Below are positions 1 through 12,800 of a stretch of DNA of 64,000 bases, in pieces. This DNA is from Erythrocercus mccallii (Eukaryota; Chordata; Aves; Passeriformes; Dicruridae): positions 331,662 through 395,661 of the forward strand of contig VZRG01000266.1 in assembly GCA_013397435.1 (NCBI GenBank), written 5' to 3'. A model generated the notes under the pieces. It was given only the letters and a program-made list of their open reading frames with translations, searched no databases and was not told the origin of the DNA. The position numbers and the translations under genes were made by a program. How positions within the stretch are numbered: the first letter of the stretch is position 1; the number at the start of each line of letters is the position of its first letter.

Positions 1-1965
1 GGTTTTATGTGTGAGGTACCCAAAAGAAAGTGTATAGGGATCAAAACTTACAGGCTAAGATGTGCTATGCTACAGCTCTTAACTCGTGTGGAATTGATTT
101 TGGTCACAGTGTGTGATTTTATGAATGGCCCAGAAAGTAAAACTGTAGTTTGATTTATTGTTAGCTGATACAGTAATTTCAGAAAAAAAGCAAGGAGAAG
201 GATATTTTGTAGAAACTTTTTCTTGTTGTTGTTTCTTTGGTTTTATTTGCATTTGGAACAAACACTTGTTAGTGCTGCCAGGAACAACTTTGTTTAGATA
301 AGTTTGCAGAGTTTAAAGTAAGTGAACGAAGAAGCTCAACTGGAGATTGAAAACTGGCAAGACTTTGGAAAGGACTTACAAACAATAAAACAGGAGGTGT
401 TAAGCTACAAGAGCAAGTGACATAAAACGGGAAAGACGGAGTTGAGGCAGCAGAATCACATTATCACAGTGGTTTAGGTGGCTACAATCTTGCAAATCTT
501 TGCTAAATTAACATGAAAGGCATATTTTATAAGCATTCTCTACTACTCAGTATGGCTATACTATTGAGATACATCGAATTGTATCATTTGTCCATCTACC
601 AGAATTTTTGAGGCACCTTGATATATAAGCTTTATTTAAAAAGTTGTTTGGGTAAAATTTCACAAACTTTCTTAACTCATTTTTCATTTCCTGATGGATT
701 TTAGTATCAGTAGGTCCTTTGCTTATGCTTCCATCTTCAACATTCTCTACATTTTCAGCAGAGTTTATTATAACCTATAGTTTGTTATCTCTTGCACAGG
801 ATCTCCCACTTCCTATATGTCACTCCAAAAGGCAAATGGGACACAGCCACTTTCCAGCTTAGAAAAGACTTCATTTCCCTTGGCAATGAACTAATTCCAT
901 TCAATCTAAATAGCTAAATTGATGGAAACATGAACAAAGGAAGAGGAGAGAAGCACTCCATAAACATAATATCTGATGTCATGTGACAGCACCATTGGCA
1001 TTAAGACAATTATCTAGACCAAGCAGAATAAGAACAAGTCAAAATTTGGATAAGACCTTTGGGACTCAGTCCAGATATGAGCCTTGTTCTCTCTGCACTA
1101 ATTCAGTTTGGGTTTTTATATTCTGCCTGTTTAAATTCCCCTTGTAATTGCAGATTTTCTCCACATTTTGTCAATTTTTCCCCAGCTTTTCTCCATACTG
1201 TTAGAGTGGATCTTCAGTCTAAAATTGGTTCACTTATAGCAGCTGTAGAAATTGCTTTAATTTAGCTAGTTGGCAGAAGTTGTAAAGTTCTGTGCAGTCC
1301 ATTTCATTCAAATATGCCTCTCATTTAATAAACAGAAGACTTGTACTAATGGCCTAGTACATCTCAGTAATTTATCCCAACTGAACTGAAAGGAAAATTA
1401 AATATCTTTTGCCCTTAATTGCCAAAAATTCCATATTTTGATTGATTTTTATGAACTTAGCTACAGATTGCATCCTTTGTAGTCCACACTATTTTGTTGT
1501 ATTACACAAATGGAGAAATCTGAATATTCTATGTTCCTGCATTGGATTCCATTATTTGAGGTTGCTGCTTGCTGTCTCCAATTATTGCTGTTTTTCCCAA
1601 GAGAATAGTGACCATTTTGATATGGTCTTTGATCTGTTCATGTGTACATCCTTTCTCAATCAGATGAGCTAGAATAATTTTAATTATTTGCTGTTTCTTT
1701 GCTTGTAAGTTAAAGGTACTAGAAGAGTATTCAGCATCAAGATCTGAGAAGGCAGTGACCCTCCAGAGGGAACTGCAGATGTGCACCTGGATGCTGGGTG
1801 AGGTAGCATAGCTGGTACCGGAAAAGAGTTTGTAGCCAATGTGTTTCCACCAATCTTCAAAAGTTCTGAAGAATTAATAGCTTTACTGGAATTTAGAATT
1901 GTAAGGATCAATGGAATTATGATTGTACTGCTACTAATGGTGTTAACATTACCGAATATTTGCAG
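1..1965 (+). other. DCAF17: DCAF17 intron (3' part)
   Basis: AT-rich sequence upstream of the first visible DCAF17 exon. The exon that should encode the stretch just before PPLLFEASS in human DCAF17 is not recognisable here, so the window probably opens inside this intron. Short open frames on both strands look like chance. No repeat family recognised. Confidence 0.7.
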
Positions 1966-2108
1966 ATACCCCACCTTTGCTATTTGAAGCATCTTCTCTG
2001 GAGAATGCATTTCAAATTGGAGGTTACCCTTGGCACTATATCATCACACCTAACAAGAAAAAACATAAAGGAGTCTTCCATATTTGTTCTCTGAAAGACA
2101 ATGCTTTG
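1966..2108 (+). CDS. DCAF17: DCAF17 coding exon (first in window)
   Basis: The acceptor is TTTGCAG at 1959-1965 and the donor is TTG|GTAATA after 2108. The exon opens with the last two bases of a split codon and then reads TPPLLFEASSLENAFQ and onward to CSLKDNAL, ending in phase 0. The residues match the middle of human DCAF17. The following intron is 1388 bases and holds nothing recognisable. Confidence 0.93.
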
Positions 2109-5100
2109 GTAATATATTCAGAAAGCAGCTTCTCTGAAATTAATGTGTATTATGTTTGTCTTCATCTCTTATTCTGAGTAGGTTATAATACCTTTGCTTA
2201 CCAGTGTAGTGCTTTCACAGGGCTCACCCCAGTATCAAATTAGCTATCCCATGGAGTCATGCGTAAAAATACTTTCTTCTGCATCAGTACTGCTTCTCGT
2301 ATTTCCTTCACTCCAACACAATAGTAGCGCTGTTAGAGGTACACAGCACTGTATTCATGACTTAAGTCTCATTACCTGTTTCCTTGCATGGTAACATCCT
2401 AATGCACTTCTGACTAGCCAGCCTACTAAATGCTGACTACAGAATTATTTTAAATTTTAAGATATTGCAGAATAAATGTCTTTAATGTTTGTAGTTTATC
2501 TTTGACTGGTACCTTCTCTCTCTCCCTAAAAAGATTTGATTGCTCAGTTAAATCCCGTTCTGTCCCCAGAAAGGTTTTATTAGTTAGTTTAATCTCTTCC
2601 TAATTATTTTTGTTTATGTACTGTTTATCATATGAATACTATTTTGTGTGAGCCCTCCATCTGAGCTTTTATTTTGAATTTGGAATTGACCTGAAGATCA
2701 TTCTGTATTTCAAACAACTTCTGGGCCTGTTCAAAGTTTCTTGTCTAAACAAGTCTCATCTTAAAATGTCCTTATCCCTTTTGCTTGCCTAATCAATTTT
2801 TTCCCTCCTATCTTATTTTCAAAAGTGATGTTTCACAATTGTAGATGAAGATCAATTCTGATTCAAATGGACTTGCAGAATCCTTTCCATCTGTTTTTTT
2901 TCTACGTGGGTTCATATATTTGGCAATTTGAATGATCGATGTCAGCTAAATTTAACAACAGAGAGCCACTGCCAAAATCCTGAAATTTTGACTGGCTTAC
3001 ATCTGATTGCTGAAATCACAAGGTATTCCAGGCTTACGTACTCCACAAATAACTTGCACAAAAGAGGCTAAGCCTGAGGTTTGAAGCTCAAGTCAAACTC
3101 TGTCCTAACTTTTGTCGCATGTCTTGACACATCCCATGTCTTGGATACTCAAATAGCTGGAATTGTTGAAGTCTTTGCACACTGTAGGTTAAATCTTCGT
3201 TCTGCTTAGTTTCAGGATAGATAGGACAATATAGCTAAGGTACAAGATTATTGCTTGTTGCATATTAAAAATCTCAAAACTGCTCCACTGAATATCTTGA
3301 GAATTGGAACTGAGTCTTTTTATTATTATTGTTGCTGTTTTTATTATTGTTCCACTGCCATCCTTTCTGGTCATGTTTAGAAGCAATACTTTAAATCCTC
3401 CAGAGGTATATAGTGAGGAGCTCAATATTTCCTCTTCAATTAGATCTGTGAGACTTTCAAAATACTAATATTCTAAGCTTTCCTTTTCTTCTTCAGGCAA
3501 AAAATGGCATACAGGATATGAAATGCTGTTCACTTGAACCTGACTGGATATATTTCCACCCAGATATGTCAGGTAGAATAATCCACGTGGGACCAAATTT
3601 GATAAAGTATGAGCTTTTTTTACTCAAATCTTTTATTTATTAGAGAAGTTGCATAACTGCATAAAGTCTGACAATTTGCAGGCCCAAACACTCATCAGAC
3701 TATAGAAATAGTAAGATCTATTAATTTGTCAGAATCAAAGGTTCTAGATACCTCTGCAGATTTCTGTGTGATAAATGTGGGCACTAGAGACCACAGTTTA
3801 GATTTTGGTATGAAAAATACTCAAGGACCACTGTGTCAAAATTTCACTGATAAACACAAGTTACAAAAATTATTAATTTCCATTTTCTTTATTTACAGTG
3901 TTTTAATGTACTAGATTAAAATAATTATATAGAAATGTTGTAGTAAGCAGATTAGAATACATTACTTACTTTGTAATTTGTTTCTTTTGTAGAGTCTTAA
4001 AGCTTAAGGAAGTTAAAAATCATGCAGATCAAATGGAGATTGCAGAAGATTTTACGATTGTAGCCAACAGAGAAAACTGTGTGAGTTTAGTATCTGAGAT
4101 CACATGTGATTTTGAGCTATAAACAGAGGGTTTGCATATTTGAGTAATCACTGTGTTTTTATGGGCTTCATCCAAGGTTTATTGAAAGACATTCTCTGTC
4201 TTCATTGGGCTTTAATCAATACAAAAAGAATTTTGAAGACAGTAACACTTTCAGGATAGATTTCTAAAACCTCCAGTAGTTTCTTTAGTTTTCAGCATTC
4301 TTTAAGGTGTGCAGTGTAACCATGTATCATGGATATAAAACATACTTAAAAGACTGTGACAGATTTCCTTAAAATGAAGGTGCCACCAAGTGATAATTGT
4401 GTGCATCTCTGGTGCTCAGGTAAGTTGATCATACAACTGCTAGAAATGTTTCAAGTCTCTCATAACTTAGGGGTAATTCTTCATAAGACAACAAAGACAC
4501 TACATTGCTTCCAAAAGTCTGGCCATGCACACCTGTCATTGTCTTGTGACAAGTTTGGCATTCATCTGACCTTCAGTGAGCCAAATCAGTGCACTAAAAT
4601 AACAGAATAATAACCTGGCAGATAAAGGTGAGTACTTTCTGCTTGCTTGTTTTGCTAAACTGGAGCAGAACAGAACTGAGTCATCAATGGATCAGAAGAG
4701 TGCAGGAAGGTGCAATCAAGTGTGAGAGGATTATTTAAAACTACTGATAGAACTAAGCTCTTAAATCACCTCAGTTGTTTCATGAAGTCTTCTGTAATAC
4801 AGAATCACAAAGACAATCTAATGTCAAAAAGGTTAAAAAGCACACGTGAAAAAAATCCTAGGTAGTGCCTGTAGCTGTCATTTTGATTCAGCAGACAAGG
4901 TTATGTCTTAGCTAAAAGCAAGTTTTTATAGTTTGAATACTGTAACATGTCTGCAAATCTGTGATGCTAATTTTTAAGCTTTTGCAGGAAAAAAATGTTT
5001 GTGTATTAAAACTCTACACAAACTTAAGAACAAAACTTGCATTGAATTCAAAAACTAAATGCTAGGTCATCTAATAACTTGCCATACTGCTTTTTGAGAG

Positions 5101-8063
5101 TTGTGTAGGTAACTTCTGTTACAGTAAGAGAGAAATATGAATTCTCATCCTGCCTGTGCCGTTCTTATTCCTTTTGACTTCTGTTAAGACACTGATAACC
5201 TATTTTTAGATATTTCTGGTGTTAATGAAGCCCAGTGGAAGCAGACGTGGTTTAAGATGCTGCTTTTCCTATCTTCTGGAAGTAAAAGTTTAGGAAAAAA
5301 ATGGTGGTGATTTAGTAGTCTTAATTCTCATGCCAGCATCTAGTCACTTCTGATCAAAAAATTATGGTAGCTGAGAATCATTGCCACCTCTGTGGGACAC
5401 CTCTAATATGAGTAAAAAGCAATAATATCTCAACTAAAGTCACCAAGTTCATGAACTCATAAAGAAAACAGCAGCACCAGGGCTATGTGTAGCTCATGAG
5501 TAAAACAAGGTCAGAAAGCAAAATATATGAAGCAGATACATTGTCAAACTGATAGAAACTAAATTGCTCCACAGTCTAGAGACACTTCTTTGTGTTTCTC
5601 CAAAGGTGAACAACAGTGTTACTGTAACAGCTTCTGGCCGAGTAGTGAAGAAGCGTTTCACCTTGCTGGATGATGACCCAGAACAAGAGGTAACTCATGT
5701 AAGAGCACTTCACAGATTATTTTACTCTTTAGCTAGCAGAAGCCCTTCTTGTTTTAGGTGCAGTGGGTGTAACCATTAGCTGTGTATATCCTTGACTTCT
5801 TTATTCCTCTTCTTTTTGTCTTCTTGCAATTGCTTCTCTTGCTGTTTATCATCTTTTCTCCTTGGTCAACATTTGAGTTTTGTATTTTTCCTTCATTCAA
5901 TAACTGATCTTATGCCCCACAATACCATAACTCCACGTGACTTCAATGGCACAGAAAAGATACGTTAATGTGACAAACCATTACTCTTTTCTTCATTTAA
6001 ATGTCTACTTTGAAAATTTTTTCTAAAGCATTTTATGAAAGAACTTTTTCTTCTGCTTTAGGATCCTCTTGTCTTTTTTATAGTATCTCTAAACTTTGTT
6101 TTTCTCACCCAGTTACTTTGATTGTATTGTAGGATAAGGTATTTACACTTCTTTAAGTAACTGCTTCTTGTAAACAAAAATACCACTTGAGTCTTAAACA
6201 GTTATGAAAAATACTTTTTAGCTCTCTATCTAGAGCTGGATCTGTAACTGACATAAGCATAACAGGTAAAATTCGTCAGTTTCTGGCAGTCACTCCTATT
6301 CTTTATTCTGATGAAATAGATTTTACTAAGGTAAAAATACTGCACAGTCCAGTATAACCCTTAAGGCTCTCCAGTTTATTTCTATTTGCTTTTTCTTTTA
6401 ACCATAATAAAAATAATTGTACGCTATTTTTTTTTCCTGCTGTTACACTTGTGATTCCGGTAAATGTTTTTACATTGTGGAAGAAAAAGACTGGCTTGAA
6501 TTTAAAAAGTATGTCACAGTGAGATAAAGGCAATTAAGATAGTTCACAATCTCCACATTTTGGTGTCAGTTCCTCACTGACGTATAATCTGTGGAGCAAG
6601 AGAGAGAACTGAACAGAATATACAGATATTCATGGACTTACTCTAATGTACCCATTCCCTCAAAACCAGTGATGGTTTAAAGCTACACTGTCTCTTAACA
6701 TCTCTGCTTCAAGAGCCTAAATATGCTTCTTCAGCCACTTTTGAAGTACTTCTTTTTTATTTCCTGTATGCTACATATAAAATACATGTACTTGCACATT
6801 AGGATTTTTCAGAACATCACTTCCTTTTCTCCTGCTTAAGGAATTTTGTGAAAACACTCTGACAACTCATGTTGGGAAAAATGTCTGTTGGGTATCAGGC
6901 TCCCAAAATTTTCTTTTGGGTAAGAAGACTTAAGAACTAGAATTTGCTCAATTCTGCTTTCACATGAAGAACAAAGAGCTATGCAATTTAGGTAGAGGGA
7001 AATGTGAATTTATGTTTGATTTGTAAACTTGAGGTTTTGTTTTTTCCTAAGACATTCAAAATTGTGGACTATGAAGATGAATTGGATTTATTATCCACTG
7101 TGGCAGTGACTCAGATAGGAGCTGATGGAAGAGCTCACCTTGACTTTCACTGCAATGAACATGGGATTCTACTTAAGAGTATTCCATTAAAGGAGTCCTG
7201 GGATGTGGTGAGGAAAATTCTTGTCTTTTGTTCCCACTGTCTCTTCCCCATACTCATTTACATACCACTTTTGTTCAGATTTCAAGCAGATGTGTAAGTA
7301 GGGTTGCAAAGGGATGAGATTTGCATAAAATAATTACAACTCTAAAATTGTAAGTACTCCATCAGACAGAAGTTAATTTGCCTGAAAATCTTCATTATTT
7401 GAAATTGTAATTTTGGTGGTGGTGGTGGTTTATTTGTTTCGGGATTTTGTGATTGGCGTGTTATCCTTAATGTATTTCTGAAGTATTTATCAACTTAAAT
7501 ACTCCATGGCTAGTTACACCAGACTAACTTTACAACTTGTAAATAGTATCCCTAGTTTAACTTGAAGTACTCGTGCATAAAATGAAGCATGGACCTCACT
7601 GTATATATATTTGGGAAGACGGAATGGGCTGTTCATACAGTCCAAGTTTAGGTGGACATCCAGCTTAGATGGTCTGAAATTTTCAGCACTGTTACACCTC
7701 TTTTATCATTGACTGCATAGGCAACTTGTGATCTTTAAATCAGATGCTCTGAACTTAGAATCCTAAAACAGGGATGTTAGAAACCTCTGGACGTTTTAAA
7801 ATTGTCCTTTATTTTCTGTCCTCTATCTATCTGTTTCACTGTTAAATATTCTTTGTTCCTCATGGAAAATGATACAGATATTAGCAAGTCATGGAAATAG
7901 AGACTGCAATCTGAACTTTTTTTTTTTCTCATTTCAGACTTACAGTCATGAAGTTTACTTTGACAAAGACCTCGTATTACATATAGAACAGAAGCCTAAC
8001 AGGAGATTCAGTTGTTATGTTTACCAAATGGTATGTGATACTGCAAGAGATGATGATCCTTAA
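1966..8063 (+). CDS. DCAF17: DCAF17, C-terminal part (six coding exons)
   Basis: DDB1- and CUL4-associated factor 17, a presumed substrate receptor of the CUL4-DDB1 ubiquitin ligase; loss in humans causes Woodhouse-Sakati syndrome. Coding exons are 1966-2108, 3497-3606, 3993-4080, 5606-5689, 7052-7207 and 7938-8063. All have AG/GT borders and joined phases that stay open for 234 residues plus a partial first codon, about the last 45% of the roughly 520-residue human protein. The joined product matches my memory of human DCAF17 closely, for example SSLENAFQIGG, CCSLEPDWIYFHPD, TVTASGRVVKK, LLDDDPEQE, FKIVDYEDELDLL and YSHEVYFDKDLVLHIEQKP. The C-terminus (CDTARDDDP) is shorter than and unlike the human acidic end. 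Earlier exons are outside the window: I searched bases 1-1965 and found none. The downstream neighbour CYBRD1 is on the same strand, as in human. Confidence 0.95.
3497..3606 (+). CDS. DCAF17: DCAF17 coding exon
   Basis: The acceptor is CTTCTTCAG and the donor AA|GTATGA. The exon encodes AKNGIQDMKCCSLEPDWIYF and continues to HVGPNLIK, with the last Lys codon split 2+1 across the next intron (386 bases). It is nearly identical to the human segment. Confidence 0.95.
3993..4080 (+). CDS. DCAF17: DCAF17 coding exon
   Basis: The acceptor is TCTTTTGTAG and the donor TGT|GTGAGT. One base completes the Lys codon, then VLKLKEVKNHADQMEIAEDF and TIVANRENC, ending in phase 0. The middle (KNHADQMEIAED) is less conserved than the flanks compared with human. 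The next intron is 1525 bases. Confidence 0.93.
5606..5689 (+). CDS. DCAF17: DCAF17 coding exon
   Basis: The acceptor is TCTCCAAAG and the donor GAG|GTAACT. Twenty-eight whole codons (VNNSVTVTASGRVVKKRF, then TLLDDDPEQE) match human DCAF17. Phase 0 at both ends, so skipping would keep the frame. The next intron is 1362 bases. Confidence 0.95.
7052..7207 (+). CDS. DCAF17: DCAF17 coding exon
   Basis: The acceptor is TTTTTTCCTAAG and the donor GTG|GTGAGG. Fifty-two whole codons encode TFKIVDYEDELDLLSTVAVT and run on to SIPLKESWDV, the best-conserved block of the protein in this window. Phase 0 at both ends. The next intron is 730 bases and ends in a T-rich tract. Confidence 0.96.
7938..8063 (+). 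CDS. DCAF17: DCAF17 last coding exon with stop
   Basis: The acceptor is TCTCATTTCAG. The exon encodes TYSHEVYFDKDLVLHIEQKP, then FSCYVYQMVCDTARDDDP and stop TAA at 8061-8063. Up to VYQM-CDT the match to human is clear; the last six residues differ from the human end. The last eight codons and the stop belong to the first copy of a 133-base tandem duplication that continues into the 3' UTR. Confidence 0.95.
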   Translation, partial: TYSHEVYFDKDLVLHIEQKPNRRFSCYVYQMVCDTARDDDP

Positions 8064-8301
8064 TGCTATAAAAAAAGCCAGGAAGTGTTTAGTCAAAAAA
8101 GGAGGGAGAACTTTTGTATATATTTAAGCCATAAACACCAGCTACAAAGACTTTTGGATGCTATTTAAGGATATTGCAAAAGATGATGATTCTTAGTGTA
8201 TGAAGAAAACCAGAAAGTGTTTTGTAAAAAAAGGAGGGAGAACTTTTGTATATATTTAAGCCATAAACACCAGCTACAGAGACTTTTGGATGCTATTTAA
8301 G
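8037..8301 (+). repeat. Tandem duplication across the DCAF17 stop codon
   Basis: Two adjacent copies, 8037-8169 (133 bases) and 8170-8301 (132 bases). Copy 1 begins in coding sequence (DTARDDDP and stop TAA); copy 2 contains the equivalent DIAKDDDS and TAG, now untranslated. By eye there are about eleven differences in the first 67 bases, mostly A/G or C/T, plus a one-base gap. The last 65 or so bases have a single A/G difference. Confidence 0.95.
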
Positions 8302-8745
8302 GACTCCATACATAATAGTCAACTACGGTTTTTCTGGCTGGATTTAATCTTAACATTTTGTATTATTACTACATAAGGTCTTGTTTCTTTTTTTCTTTGT
8401 GACACTATACGCTTGCCTGTAGTTCATCATGGCTTTTCATGTATTCACCATTTCATCATTAAGGCTAGATGCAGCATTTATTGCTTCTCTTCAGCAATAG
8501 GATTAAAATACTGGATATCAAGGAGAAAGACGTGGACTTACTTATTATCTACCATCTGCTGTGATCTGTCTTATATAGTTTTACCTATGCAACTCTAATA
8601 CAAACTGCTAATTAATCAAAGTATGTAAAACTATCTAGGATAAATTTTGTATGTAGTATGAAAATTGTAGTGTTACCATTAAAGCACTTAGACAAAATCC
8701 TTCTCTTGGTTTTGTGTGAAAAATAAAATCACTCAAATTTTCTGG
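8064..8745 (+). other. DCAF17: DCAF17 3' UTR
   Basis: Non-coding sequence from the stop to a probable cleavage zone. ATTAAA at 8678-8683 and AATAAA at 8722-8727 are the two candidate poly(A) signals; the second is followed by a TG-rich stretch (8743-8760), the usual downstream element. The proximal part is mostly the tandem duplication described separately. The 3' end is inferred from these motifs only. Confidence 0.65.
8722..8727 (+). terminator. DCAF17: Candidate poly(A) signal of DCAF17
   Basis: Canonical AATAAA about 660 bases after the stop, with a TG-rich element 15-35 bases downstream. ATTAAA at 8678-8683 is an alternative. Confidence 0.6.
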
Positions 8746-8837
8746 TTGTGTAGGTTTCTGGCTTTTTGATTTAAAGATAAATATTAATAAATCATGTATT
8801 TAACTGTCTTTTAAATATATATTTTATATGTTTTCAT

Positions 8838-8859
8838 AGACAGACAGATAGATAGATAT
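8838..8859. repeat. Short (GACA)n(GATA)n microsatellite
   Basis: A run of GACA units passing into GATA units just downstream of the DCAF17 poly(A) site. Confidence 0.8.
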
Positions 8860-9763
8860 CCCAGCAATTCTCTGCCTGACCCTGTTGAGGGTCAGGAGTT
8901 GTTCAGTCTGAGCCAAAGCTCCCATCTGTTCACCCTTATTACTGTGTGCAGCCTATCTGATACATTGCAGTTCTATGTGGTATATTCAGAATCTGCAGAG
9001 TGAAAGCTTTCATTTTAAATTAAAAAACACCCACAACAACAAAACACAGGCTCTAGACTTCTTGGTGATAAAATTTTTCCAAATGCAAGCCAAAGACATG
9101 CTCAGGAGCATAGCTCATCAAAACAGAACTCACATCACTGTCATCATAAGCATGGTAACTTTAAATGTGAATATTTCTTTCTGCTCCAGGCTTTACTAAA
9201 TAACTTGGATAATTCTAGATTATGCAATAGAGAGGAGTTCTAAAAACAATGATAAAAATTTTCTATTGTGAGTTTTTAAAGAAAACTTAATGCAAAAGAA
9301 TAAGTGAATTACAATTGTGGACAGAAAAAAAACCACAAAAAGGACATTTAAAAAGATAATGAAACAACAGAAGAAATAAAGGGCAGCAGCAACACCCAAC
9401 TTCCACCCTCTCTTCCACAAGTTTTCACTCTGGGTCCAGGAAAGAACACCTGTCCATTAGGGCTATTTTACAAGTCACTATGCAAGTAATATATGAAGGG
9501 GAAAACTAATATGAAGCTATACTCTTTGGACAGAAGACCCAACTTTTAAGCAGATACTTGAATTTTATGCTCATTTCTGTTTCGCTTTTTGAAGGAGTTC
9601 CTCCCAGAGAAAGACATTGAAATGTCATTATTTATTATATTGTGCAAGTACTGCCCATGAAGACAAGCCGTAGCTTTCAGGAGTTTGCTGTGTGTCCTAG
9701 TGACTAATTTTTAAGCTATGGCAGACTTACAAAGTCTGCTAAATATATAAATGTACATCTTTT

Positions 9764-9811
9764 GGGGGGGGTTGGGGTTTTTGTTTGTTTGTTTGTTTAG
9801 GTTTTTTTTAA
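9764..9811. repeat. G-run followed by (TTTG)n and poly-T
   Basis: Eight G, then TTGGGG, then about five TTTG units, then a T-run. Simple low-complexity sequence; too few G-tracts for a confident quadruplex. Confidence 0.8.
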
Positions 9812-12800
9812 TGCAGCAATTTGTAGTGACCAAAAGCAGGGCAGACTTAGATGATGATTGGGTCTCATGTAAGAAATTCTCTCTCTCTACATGCACACTG
9901 TGTTGCTGTGCTACAGATAACGGCAGATGTTCCATCCTGGCAGATCCCACATAGTACATTTTCATTCAGAAACAGAAGAGGTTTCTATTTACTTTAAATA
10001 GCTTACTTTGAAAGCTATTTAAGAATAGAGAATCCCAAATGACTAGCCTGGAACACTTCTGAGTGTCTTGGCACCCTACTTACAGTCTGGACCACACTGC
10101 AGAAGCAGAATCATTAAATGCTTATTGTTTGTGCTTTTCAAGCTGCGAGTTGCCTTCTGTCCCTATGCAGGGACCCAGAAAATTCTGAAAATAAACTTGT
10201 GCTTAAATGGGAAAAAAATGCTGACCATAAACCAGTAGTTTTTACACTGTTTAAAATAACTGTATCTAAACCAAACACAAATACCACAATAGGTGGCAGC
10301 CTACCTGAATCAACTGCTTTTACTTCAAGTTAAATTTCTAAACTAAACTCATCCACCAGAAAAAAGGTAGTACTTTACTTTGCCAGGAGATTTTATATGC
10401 AAACGTTTTTTTAGTCACTGTTGCTGGGAGAGGTGTGCTATCAGGTAGTGTTCAAATTGATATTAAATGTCAATGAATGCATTAGATTCATTAGAGTAAG
10501 AGAAGACAAAAATTTTCTTCTCATAGGCAGTACCTAACTCCTTCATGATCAGGAAACCTATTTACTGATAGGTTTTTATTTTATGAAAATCAGACTAAGG
10601 AACTGTTAGTGTGAGATAGTGAGTACTCTTGCTTCCTGTGATTTTCAGGGGGTGCTTAGCACTCAAGCCGTGGTTTCCAGAGTATGCAGTAAAGCCTCAA
10701 TTAATTACTTCAAATGTAGTTTCAAGTGCACCCTTTAAAAGATCAAACCTGAAAGGCTTATGACCCATGTTTCCATTATTTTCACTAGCACTAGATGCCT
10801 AAGGGGAAAAGATTATATATATTTATGCAGAGAGATGTAAATATGTAAGTGAACTTTTATTATGAAGAAAGACTCTCAAATGTGTATTTCAAATAGAGTT
10901 GAAGGGATCTTAGCCACTTTTGCCAGCATTCACAATTAGGTAACTTCACCCAAACTTTCTGCATTTTCAGTGTGGAGAAATTTGTGTGTGTGTGGTTTTG
11001 ATGTTTGTTTGGGTTTTCTTTGTTTGGTTTTGTTTGTTTCTGGATATGTCCAGCTACTTTAACAGCACAGTTTCTTGCTCATTTTATTCTCATTTTGTCT
11101 TTTATTTTCCTCTTGTTACTGAGAAAAATACCTTTTATACTACCTAACAGTAACTAGTAACAGTAATAGTTGCCAAAAACTCAACAGCAAGAATTTTTTT
11201 CCATATGGAACTGTAACAGCTATCCCACAAGATGGAAAAGCTAATAAATTAATTTGATTCCCAAGATTGTTAAAAGGAATACCTGCTAGAAAGGACACCT
11301 GTGTAGGGTGGCATGTAGGCTGAGTGCTTTCTGAAAGAACAGCTGAGAGGAACTGCTATTTGCTGCTTAAAGGAGGGTCTCTAAACACTCTGCCTGCAAA
11401 AAGCAAAATGTTAGTCTACTAATTAAAAAGGTCATGACTAGTGAATTCATGTTGGATTGCACCAAATGTTGTTTGAAACAAACTTTCTGCTGTTCCCAAA
11501 ATGAACAAATCCTAAATGGTAAGAGCAAAAAAGGGGGAAGTAGTAAAACTGGTTTTCTAAGACTGAACCACAAAGGAATATATAGAACAGCAACTGAGTT
11601 CTTTTCTAACTGACAAGTATTGCTACACTACAAAACATTTAAAGAGCTTATTTTTTCTGGACTTCATCTAATATGTCTGTAGTAATGCCTCACCAATAAT
11701 AACTGAATTATATCAACAATTCAGAGAGGACCACTTGAAGCTCTCTGGTTGCTAGACTTGGCATTTCTACAACAATAGTATTTATTTCTGTTTTACTGAA
11801 ATTACAAAATGATGACCAAAATCTTCAGGTTATTATATTCTTATAGAATATAGAAAGAATTTGAAAGAATATAGAAAATAGTATTATGTTAGTGCATTCA
11901 AATATTTATAGATTTAATGAAGTAGTCAAAGTGCTTGCTTTGGCTAATAAAAGATTAACTGCAAAAATAGATTGCTTTTTGGGGAGGTTGATTTTTTTAA
12001 TAAAAGGAACTAGGTATCCTAGCAGAGTGAAGAGTTCCAATAATGTGATTGTTAAGAACCACTTGGTATAGCTTAGTAACTCATTTAGTAAACTGGGAGT
12101 ACAAGTGCCCTATTCCTGCCTGAGTGGAGAAGGAATACTGTGTTGTTGAGAATAATATATTTTTAGGGAAGAGTAAGGGCACATTCTTCTCAGGAAGAAA
12201 AAAGAAAACATGGAAGGGAAAGCTAAAATTCATTGGAATTACTCCACAAAGTGACTCAAGAGCTCTGGCTTACTTGAGATGCTGCAGGAGAAGCAATGTG
12301 TTCCACATGATAGGCTTGCAGGCTCTCCAGACAGTCCCCAGTAACAGCTGCTTGCCAGAAGACAGGCAGGAAAATTATTCTGTTAACGTGTTTACTTGGA
12401 TGTTCTGTATTCGGACTCATACATTGGCAATTTTCCCTATTATTTTCTGGATCTGCAGTTAGTCTCAACTTTGGATGTTCCCTGCCTCTAACATGCAATT
12501 TAAAGCATGGTTGCTCACATTTCCAATGCTCTGGGGCAATGGAAATCTAAGAAACTCCTGAATCTTGACACCACACTCTTCCTATTTTAGCCCTTTGTAA
12601 TGCCACTGCCTCTTCTTTGTACTGCCTGAAAGCTGGCTTGATTTTATGGCTGTCTTAGGAACATTTTGTTTTGTGGAGCAAAGCAGCATACTTACAGCAC
12701 TTCAACGAAATCACTTTTTATTTTCCACTTCACCATGACATCTCAATAATTGGCCCAGGACAAAGAAGCAAAACTGGAATCCCAAAGGTGCTAGCCCTTT

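Noticed and set aside
1..1965. Earlier DCAF17 exons
   Set aside because: No segment matches the human residues preceding PPLLFE with usable splice sites.
9764..9811. G-quadruplex
   Set aside because: Only one long and one short G-run are present; a four-tract arrangement is lacking.
12124..12462. A 112-codon open frame between DCAF17 and CYBRD1
   Set aside because: No recognisable domain, a competing antisense frame, and no promoter or poly(A) context.
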